A stretch of DNA of 64,000 nt from VBDM01 sp035702665 (GTDB lineage: Bacteria > Pseudomonadota > Gammaproteobacteria > Burkholderiales > SG8-39): positions 8,072 to 72,071 of the forward strand of contig DASSQD010000018.1 of NCBI GenBank assembly GCA_035702665.1, given 5' to 3'. The first letter of the stretch is position 1, and every line of letters starts with the position of its first letter. Positions 59,039 to 64,000 of the stretch are shown piece by piece. Below the pieces are notes generated by a model. It was not told where the DNA came from, made no database searches, and worked only from the letters and a program-made list of their open reading frames with translations. The translations under genes were made by a program, and so were the position numbers.

Positions 59039-60409
59039 TCAGGCGCGCAGGAGCGCCCTCAGCGCCCGGGCATCGCGGATCTTCTCCACGTTCCGGACGG
59101 CGGCGCAGAGTTTCGCCGCGCGCGCCCGGCCGAGCACGGGCGCCAGCAGGTCCAGCGCCTTGGCTTCGACCTCGGCGCGGCTCATCGGGTTCTCGGGCGT
59201 TCCCCGCACCGCGCGGGTGTGGTGCGCGATCCCGCGCCCGTCCTTGAGCCTGATCTCCGCGATGCCCTCCCTGCGCGGCATGGCCCGGGACAGAGCGTCG
59301 TCGCCCTTCAGCTCGACGCGGCGCCGCAGCTCGAGCACCCTGGGATGGCGCATGCGCGCCCGGTCGTGCGAGGAGCCGAAGCTCACGGTTCCGTCGAGCA
59401 GCATCACCGCGCACAGATGCTGCATGCAGATATCGGGCATTTCCCGGTTGTCCGTGGTGTTGGCGCCTTGGTGAGCCACGCGCACGACGACGCGCTCGAC
59501 CTCGTCGGCGCGCACCTTGTGCTCGCGAATCAATTCTAGCAGCGAATCGAGAGGCGCCTGGATCGGCGAGCCGACGGCCCAGCGCTTGATGTCGGCGTGG
59601 AGAATCTCGTAGCGCTCGCCGAGATCGCGCGCCAGCTCTTCCGGATCGGGCGGATCTCCGTAGGCGACGAAGAAATTGCGCTCCCCGGAAAAGACGTCCT
59701 CGAGGCCGGTGAAGCCGTGCGCGACCATGGCCGCCGCGGCGACGCCGTTGCGCGCCGGCATGCCGCCGAAATCGAACGCCTTCTCGATGTGCTCCTCGTC
59801 GCGCATCCAGCAGGAGATGCCCGAGGCCTGCTGCGCGGCGTAGGACAGCAGGTACCTCACCCGCCGCGCGTCCAGGCCCGCGAGCGCGCCCGCCGCCGCC
59901 GCCGCGCCGAAGGTCGGGCCGAAGGTGTGCGTCGAGTGCCCCGCCGCGCGGAACTTCGCGGCGTCCAGGGACTGGGTGAGCCGGCAGCACACGTCGTAGC
60001 CGAGCGCCACCGCGCGCAGCAGCGCGGCGCCGCCCGCGCGCTCGCGCTCGGCCATGGCGAGCGCGGCCGCGACGACGCCGCAGCCGGGATGGGTCTGCGA
60101 GCGCGAATGCGAATCGTCGGTCTCGTCGGCGTGGGCCAGCATGCCGTTCGCGAGCGCCGCGTTCGCCGCCGCGGTCACCACCCGGCTGCCGGCCACGCAG
60201 GCCTCCTTCGCGCCGCCCTGCGCGCGGGCGAACGAGATCGCCGCCTTGCCGGGCCGCAGCCGCGATCCCGAGACCATCGCCGCGAGCGTGTCGAGCAGAT
60301 GGTGCCGGGTCTTCTCGGCGACCGCGGCGGGCAGCGGCTTGCGCAAGGCGCCGGCGATGTAGGCGCAAAGGCGCTGCATCACGGGCGAAACGGGCGGGGC
60401 GGATCGCAT
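59039..60409 (-). CDS. MmgE/PrpD family protein (first copy in operon)
   Basis: The 456-residue protein has the MmgE/PrpD layout with ANGMLAHADETDDSHSRSQTHP, ALGYDVCCRLTQ and GHSTHTFGPTFGAA. The HADETDDSH stretch corresponds to the active-site region of the family. Enzymes of this type dehydrate, decarboxylate or epimerise polycarboxylates. It is the first gene of the operon, 22 bases before the VOC gene. It diverges from the tctC gene at 60438 with only 28 bases between starts, so its promoter must overlap coding sequence or be very compact. Confidence 0.88.
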   Translation of the reverse strand: MRSAPPVSPVMQRLCAYIAGALRKPLPAAVAEKTRHHLLDTLAAMVSGSRLRPGKAAISFARAQGGAKEACVAGSRVVTAAANAALANGMLAHADETDDSHSRSQTHPGCGVVAAALAMAERERAGGAALLRAVALGYDVCCRLTQSLDAAKFRAAGHSTHTFGPTFGAAAAAGALAGLDARRVRYLLSYAAQQASGISCWMRDEEHIEKAFDFGGMPARNGVAAAAMVAHGFTGLEDVFSGERNFFVAYGDPPDPEELARDLGERYEILHADIKRWAVGSPIQAPLDSLLELIREHKVRADEVERVVVRVAHQGANTTDNREMPDICMQHLCAVMLLDGTVSFGSSHDRARMRHPRVLELRRRVELKGDDALSRAMPRREGIAEIRLKDGRGIAHHTRAVRGTPENPMSRAEVEAKALDLLAPVLGRARAAKLCAAVRNVEKIRDARALRALLRA

Positions 60410-60437
60410 CTCGGATTCGGCGCGGTATCATGGCCGG

Positions 60438-61406
60438 ATGAACCGGCTTGCGGCGATTGTATGCGGCGCGGCGCTGGCCGTGGTGCTTTCCGCGGGCGCC
60501 CGCGCCGAGTTCCCCGACAGGCCGGCGCGCTTCATCGTCGGCTTCACGCCCGGCGGGCCGAGCGACATCATCGCCCGCGCGCTCGGGCAGAAGCTGGCCG
60601 ATCTGTGGGGGCAGCCGGTGGTGATCGAGAACCGCCCCGGCGCCGGCGGCAACATCGCCGCGGAGGCGGTCGCCAAGAGCGCGCCCGACGGCGCCACCTG
60701 GCTCCTCGGCAACAACAGCATCCTCGCGACCAACCAGAGCCTGTATCGCTCGCTCGCCTACGATCCCGTGCGCGACTTCGCGCCGGTGGCGCTGGTGGCG
60801 ATCCAGCCGAACATCCTGGTCGTGAACCCCGGCGTTCCCGCGACGACGGTGAAGGAGCTGATCGCGCTCGCCAAGGCGAAGCCCGGCCGGCTCAACTACG
60901 CGTCCTCGGGCAGCGGCGCCGCGGCGCACCTCGCGGGCGAGCTGTTCAAGACCATGGCGGGCGTCGACATGGTTCACGTGCCCTACAAGGGCGCCCAGCC
61001 GGCGCTCACCGACGTCATCGCAGGGCAGGCGCAGCTCATGTTCGCGACCTCGGCGTCGGCGATCCCGTACATCAAGGCGGGGCGCCTGCGCGCCCTCGCG
61101 GTCACGAGCGCGCGCCGCTCGAGCAGCGTGCCCGAGCTGCCGACGGTGTCCGAGGCCGGCGTCCCCGGCTTCGAGGCGATCACCTGGCACGGCGTCGTCG
61201 TGCCGCGCGCGACGCCGCAGCCGGTGGTCGAGCGCCTCAACGCGGGCATCGTCGCGGCGCTGGGAGCGCGCGACCTTCGCGAGCGCCTCGAGTCGCTCGG
61301 CGCCGAGCTCGCGCCGGGTTCGCCGCAGGATTTCGCCGACTACATCGCGCGCGAGATCCCGAAATGGGCGAAAGTGGTCAAGGACTCCGGCGCCCGGGCC
61401 GATTGA
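60438..61406 (+). CDS. Bug/TctC-family tripartite tricarboxylate transporter substrate-binding protein
   Basis: The 322-residue protein has a signal peptide ending at ARAEF and the core PDRPARFIVGFTPGGPSDII, with VHVPYKGAQP near residue 180. It could share TctAB with the divergent operon, which would give that transporter a second receptor. It lies 36 bases upstream of two ModA-like binding proteins on the same strand. Confidence 0.92.
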   Translation: MNRLAAIVCGAALAVVLSAGARAEFPDRPARFIVGFTPGGPSDIIARALGQKLADLWGQPVVIENRPGAGGNIAAEAVAKSAPDGATWLLGNNSILATNQSLYRSLAYDPVRDFAPVALVAIQPNILVVNPGVPATTVKELIALAKAKPGRLNYASSGSGAAAHLAGELFKTMAGVDMVHVPYKGAQPALTDVIAGQAQLMFATSASAIPYIKAGRLRALAVTSARRSSSVPELPTVSEAGVPGFEAITWHGVVVPRATPQPVVERLNAGIVAALGARDLRERLESLGAELAPGSPQDFADYIAREIPKWAKVVKDSGARAD

Positions 61407-61442
61407 CTTGTGGTAATTTGCGGCCATTGAGGAGACTTCCAC

Positions 61443-62180
61443 ATGAAGAGCGTGACGGCGTGGCTGTTGTGCGCGTTCGCGGGCGCGGCCGTGGGCGCTG
61501 ACATCAGGGTTCTCAGCGCCGGCGCGGTCGAGCCCGGCCTGCGGGCCGCGGCGGCCGCCTACGCGAAGCAGTCGGGAAACGAAGTGAAGATCACGTTCAA
61601 TACCGCGCCCGAGATCAGGAAGCGGATGCAGGCCGGCGACGCGTTCGACGTGGTCATCGCGCCGCCCGCCGCGCTCGACGAGTTCGCCGGCTCGGGGAAG
61701 ATCGCCGCCGACCGCGTGGCGCTCGGGCGCGTGGGGCTGGGCGTCGCCGTGCGGCCGGGAGCCGAGGCCCCGGACATCTCGAGCACCGAGGCGCTCAAGC
61801 GCTCGGTGCTCGCCGCCGATTCGATCGTCTTCAACCGCGCGTCGACCGGCATCTATCTCGAGAACCTCTTCAAGAAGCTGGGCCTCTACGAGCAGATCCT
61901 GCCGAAGACCACGCGCTATCCCGACGCGGGCGCCGTGATGGAGCACGTGCTGAAGGGCAAGGGCCGGGAGATCGGCTTCGGCCCGGTGACCGAGATCCTC
62001 CTGCAGCGCGACAAAGGCCTGAAGCTGGTGGGACCGCTTCCCGCCGACATCCAGAACTACACCTCGTATTCGGCCGCGCCCATGTCTTCCGCCGCGAACG
62101 CGGAGCTCGCGCGGGCCTTCGTGCGCTATCTGGGCGGCCCGGAAAGCAAGGCGCTTTTCGCCGCCGCCGGCGTCGACTAG
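61443..62180 (+). CDS. ModA-like periplasmic substrate-binding protein
   Basis: The 245-residue protein has a signal peptide (VTAWLLCAFAGAAVGA) and a type II periplasmic binding fold like molybdate-binding ModA: ADIRVLSAGAVEPGLRAAAA, FDVVIAPPA, and IVFNRASTGIYLENLF. The usual ModA serine-containing start (xxAAASL) is replaced by LSAGAVEP, so molybdate specificity is doubtful. No ABC permease or ATPase lies nearby. AGGAGAC precedes the start region and a paralogue follows after 22 bases. Confidence 0.82.
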   Translation: MKSVTAWLLCAFAGAAVGADIRVLSAGAVEPGLRAAAAAYAKQSGNEVKITFNTAPEIRKRMQAGDAFDVVIAPPAALDEFAGSGKIAADRVALGRVGLGVAVRPGAEAPDISSTEALKRSVLAADSIVFNRASTGIYLENLFKKLGLYEQILPKTTRYPDAGAVMEHVLKGKGREIGFGPVTEILLQRDKGLKLVGPLPADIQNYTSYSAAPMSSAANAELARAFVRYLGGPESKALFAAAGVD

Positions 62181-62202
62181 GCGGTCTCAAGAGGAGACGG
62201 AC

Positions 62203-62943
62203 ATGCGGCTCACCGCGCTGATCCTGGCGTGCGCCGTGTCGGTCCCGGCGGCCGCCGCCGACGTCAGGATCCTGAGCTCCGCCGCCATGGCGCCCGCCCT
62301 GACCAAGGTCGCCGAGCAGTACCGCAAGGACACCAAGAACCGGGCGAGGATCCAGTACATCAACGCGGCGCAGCTCGAAAGGCGCGTCAACGCCGGCGAC
62401 TCGGCCGATGTCCTCGTCGCCTCTCCCGGGCTGATGAACGATCAGCTGCGGCGGAACAAGGTCGACGCCGAGAAGCACGTCTTCCTCGGCCGGGTCGGCG
62501 TCGGGGTGGTGGTCCGCGCGGGGGGGTTCGATCCGGACGTCGGCACGCTCGACCACTTCAAGCAGGCCCTGCTCTCCGCCGACGCGATCGTCTACGCACA
62601 GCCCGGACCCGGCGTCTACCTGGAGAAGCTCTTCGAGCTGCTCGGCATCGGGGACCAGGTCAAGGCGAAGATCGTGCGCTACGCCGGCTCGCCGCAGGTG
62701 CTCGAGCACATCCTGGCCGGCAAGGGCATGGAGATCGGCTTCGCGACGATCCCCGAGATCCGGCAGATCGACGGCAAGGACCTGAAGTTCGTCGGCCCGC
62801 TGCCCGAGCAGGTCCAGTTCACCACGACCTACTCCGCCGGGGTCATGAGCGAGGCGACCGACGCGGACATCGCGTGGGAGTTCGTCCAGTACCTGGGCGC
62901 GCCCCCGGCCAAGGCGATCTTCGCGGCGGCCGGGTTCGACTGA
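62203..62943 (+). CDS. ModA-like periplasmic substrate-binding protein (tandem paralogue)
   Basis: The 246-residue protein shares fold and length with the preceding one: signal peptide, ADVRILSSAAMAPALTKVAE, LVASPGLMND, VYAQPGPGVYLEKLFELLGI, and a terminal F-A-A-A-G-F-D matching F-A-A-A-G-V-D in its neighbour. The two have diverged widely, so the duplication is old. AAGAGGAGACGGAC upstream is a good ribosome-binding site. No transport partners are in the window. It may bind a carboxylate related to the TctC ligands instead of an oxyanion. Confidence 0.82.
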   Translation: MRLTALILACAVSVPAAAADVRILSSAAMAPALTKVAEQYRKDTKNRARIQYINAAQLERRVNAGDSADVLVASPGLMNDQLRRNKVDAEKHVFLGRVGVGVVVRAGGFDPDVGTLDHFKQALLSADAIVYAQPGPGVYLEKLFELLGIGDQVKAKIVRYAGSPQVLEHILAGKGMEIGFATIPEIRQIDGKDLKFVGPLPEQVQFTTTYSAGVMSEATDADIAWEFVQYLGAPPAKAIFAAAGFD

Positions 62944-63005
62944 GTCCTCCGCCCCGGCCGGGGTTTGCGGCGCCGGACACCAAATCATCCCGTCGCAGTC
63001 GCCTG

Positions 63006-63014
63006 TGGTACACT
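63006..63014 (+). promoter_or_regulatory. Extended -10 promoter for cold-shock gene, long leader
   Basis: TGGTACACT carries TG one base before a -10-like TACACT, an extended -10 element; no good -35 is visible. Transcription would start about 63021, leaving a leader of about 150 bases before the ATG. Long structured leaders are characteristic of cold-shock genes and control their translation, so this one deserves folding analysis. Confidence 0.4.
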
Positions 63015-63169
63015 CCCGGCCGCAAGATCTCAATCAGTGAATTCCCGACCCTTCTACTGCCGCCACAAGCGGCTCTCTAGTTCAGTCGATTCCCTCCTTT
63101 GATCATCGTGCCCGGTGCAGGCTCGGATAGCCTCGCGCAATCGCAGCAAATTTCAGGAAATGGAATGAC

Positions 63170-63373
63170 ATGGCTACAGGTACAGTGAAGTGGTTCAACG
63201 ACTCCAAGGGCTTCGGATTCATCACGCCGGAAGACGGCGGGAAGGATCTGTTCTGCCATCACACCGCGATCCAGGCGTCGGGCTTCAAGACGCTGAAAGA
63301 GGGCCAGAAGGTCTCTTTCGACGTGACGCAGGGGCAGAAGGGTCCGGCGGCGGCGAACGTCAAGCCGCTGTAG
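63170..63373 (+). CDS. Cold-shock domain protein (CspA family)
   Basis: The 67-residue protein begins MATGTVKWFNDSKGFGFITP, with RNP1 KGFGFI at residues 13-18 and RNP2 DLFCHH near 27-32. The usual valine in RNP2 is replaced by cysteine. It binds single-stranded RNA or DNA and melts secondary structure. AGGAAATGGAAT upstream supplies the ribosome-binding site. The gene is monocistronic and converges on the LVIVD gene. Confidence 0.95.
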   Translation: MATGTVKWFNDSKGFGFITPEDGGKDLFCHHTAIQASGFKTLKEGQKVSFDVTQGQKGPAAANVKPL

Positions 63374-63386
63374 GAAGTCGTGTCGA

Positions 63387-63409
63387 GGGCGGCGTGATGT
63401 TCGCCGCCC
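63387..63409. terminator. Hairpin between cold-shock gene and LVIVD gene
   Basis: GGGCGGCG-TGATGTT-CGCCGCCC forms a perfect 8-bp stem in the 45 bases between the two convergent stops. There is no U-tract on either side, so it may be a bidirectional but weak terminator. Confidence 0.45.
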
Positions 63410-63418
63410 GGCCGCGCT

Positions 63419-64000
63419 CTAGCGGCTGAATTCCAGCACGTCGAACCCGGCGTAGCGGTCGACGATGTAGACGAGGCCACGCGAGTCGGTCTCGACGTCG
63501 TTCGTCTGCGGCGCGGCCCGGCCGGAGGCCGGCTCGGGGATGAAGAACCCGACCTCTTGCGGCGCGAGCGGGTCGGCGATGTCGACGATGCGCAGTCCTC
63601 CGGCGAACCAGGCGCAGTAGAGGAGCATGCCTTCCATGTGCTCCTGGAACTGGTGCGCGCCGAAGCGCCCGGGCGTGGCGCGGCTCCAGGGCGAGTCGAG
63701 CTCGCTCACCTCGAAGATCGACAGCGGCTTGATCTGAGCAAGATCGGTCGCGTCGAGCACCCACAGGCAGCCGTGCGGCCGTCCGCGGCGCCGCTCCATC
63801 TCCTTCTCGTCGTGCGCGTGGTCCTCTTCGTCGATCGCCACCGCGATGCGCCGGCCGCCGATCGGAGACGGCACCGGCATGAAAGTGTGCGAAGGCTCGG
63901 GAAACGGCGGGTGGTAGTTGTATTCGCCCACCGTCCGCGGCTTGCGGATATGGGCGATGTCGATCACCCGCAGCCCCGCATGCCAGCAGCCGGCCCATAG
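63419..64000 (-). CDS. LVIVD-repeat protein, C-terminal part (5' end outside window)
   Basis: The minus-strand frame is open to the end of the window, giving 193 residues of a C-terminus. LVIVD units are visible in GLRVIDIAHIRKPRTVGEY, GGLRIVDIADPLAPQEVG and the final VYIVDRYAGFDVLEF, with a His/Asp/Glu-rich stretch EEDHAHDEKEMERRRG between them. It resembles the LVIVD protein at 4559-5806, especially at the C-terminus (VDRYAGFDVLEF here, VDRFAGGLYVLEM there), so they share a fold and perhaps a partner. Function unknown. Confidence 0.78.
   Translation of the reverse strand, partial: LWAGCWHAGLRVIDIAHIRKPRTVGEYNYHPPFPEPSHTFMPVPSPIGGRRIAVAIDEEDHAHDEKEMERRRGRPHGCLWVLDATDLAQIKPLSIFEVSELDSPWSRATPGRFGAHQFQEHMEGMLLYCAWFAGGLRIVDIADPLAPQEVGFFIPEPASGRAAPQTNDVETDSRGLVYIVDRYAGFDVLEFSR

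Noticed and set aside
59013..61946. 977-codon open frame on the minus strand
   Set aside because: It runs antisense to the tctC and ModA-like genes and out of frame with the PrpD gene. Its Arg/Gly-rich composition is typical of a shadow frame.
61443..62943. Molybdate transporter modA pair
   Set aside because: The fold is ModA-like, but the usual substrate-site sequence is altered and no modB or modC follows, so I did not assign molybdate specificity.
1..64000. CRISPR arrays, tRNA or rRNA genes, transposases, integrases and phage genes
   Set aside because: I looked for regular repeat-spacer patterns, cloverleaf-like sequences with CCA ends, conserved rRNA blocks and typical transposase motifs and found none I could support. 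Short RNA genes could still be missed by eye.

Overview
The window looks like the replication-origin region of a high-GC betaproteobacterial chromosome (Burkholderiales-like or an allied lineage). The evidence is the rpmH-rnpA-yidD-yidC-mnmE / dnaA-dnaN-gyrB arrangement, the mnmG-rsmG-parA-parB cluster with a parS site, the topB-smg-dprA-LysM / def-fmt-rsmB-DUF4390-ntrY-ntrX-trkA-trkH block, and four Bug/TctC-type periplasmic binding proteins. The species cannot be named from sequence alone. There are no rRNA or tRNA genes, CRISPR arrays, transposases or phage genes that I can see, and no gene-free stretch longer than 300 bases.

Layout. 1-3442 (+): three small basic or zinc-ribbon proteins, an amidohydrolase, a pilin-like protein, a beta-hydroxyacid dehydrogenase and an SRPBCC protein. 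3493-4455 (-): an orphan TctC protein. 4559-11278 (+): a tight five-gene operon of LVIVD-repeat protein, COG0523 GTPase, FAD monooxygenase, ThDP enzyme and TctC protein. 11299-16539 (-): an aromatic ring-hydroxylating cluster (Rieske alpha, beta, ferredoxin, 4,5-dihydroxyphthalate decarboxylase-like protein, ornithine cyclodeaminase-like protein, bicupin) that starts 12 bases behind parB. 16552-27573 (-): parB, parA, rsmG, mnmG, parS, pckG, an AbrB-type membrane protein, mnmE, yidC, yidD, rnpA and rpmH.

27574-32859 holds the origin side: an rpmH promoter, DnaA boxes on both sides of dnaA, then dnaA, dnaN and gyrB on the + strand, without recF. Gene polarity diverges here, as expected for leading-strand genes on either side of oriC. 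32861-38216 (-) carries topB, smg, dprA and a LysM protein. 38327-48013 (+) carries translation initiation and rRNA modification (def, fmt, rsmB), the NtrY-NtrX two-component pair and the TrkA-TrkH potassium system.

48023-52296 (-) contains a RidA-like protein, a fumarylpyruvate hydrolase-like protein, and a nitrogen module (porin, glnK, amt) preceded by a sigma-54 promoter and an NtrC-like site. 52527-54276 (+) is ubiK and comM. 54273-60409 (-) is a six-gene operon in which two MmgE/PrpD proteins bracket a VOC protein and a complete tripartite tricarboxylate transporter. 60438-62943 (+) has another TctC protein and two tandem ModA-like binding proteins without a permease. The window ends with a cold-shock gene and a second, truncated LVIVD gene.

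Themes. Essential replication, segregation and membrane-insertion genes are interleaved with catabolic modules for organic and aromatic acids. The least explained are the 4.5-11.3 kb operon, the Rieske cluster with its internal operator-like palindrome, and the double-PrpD transporter operon.
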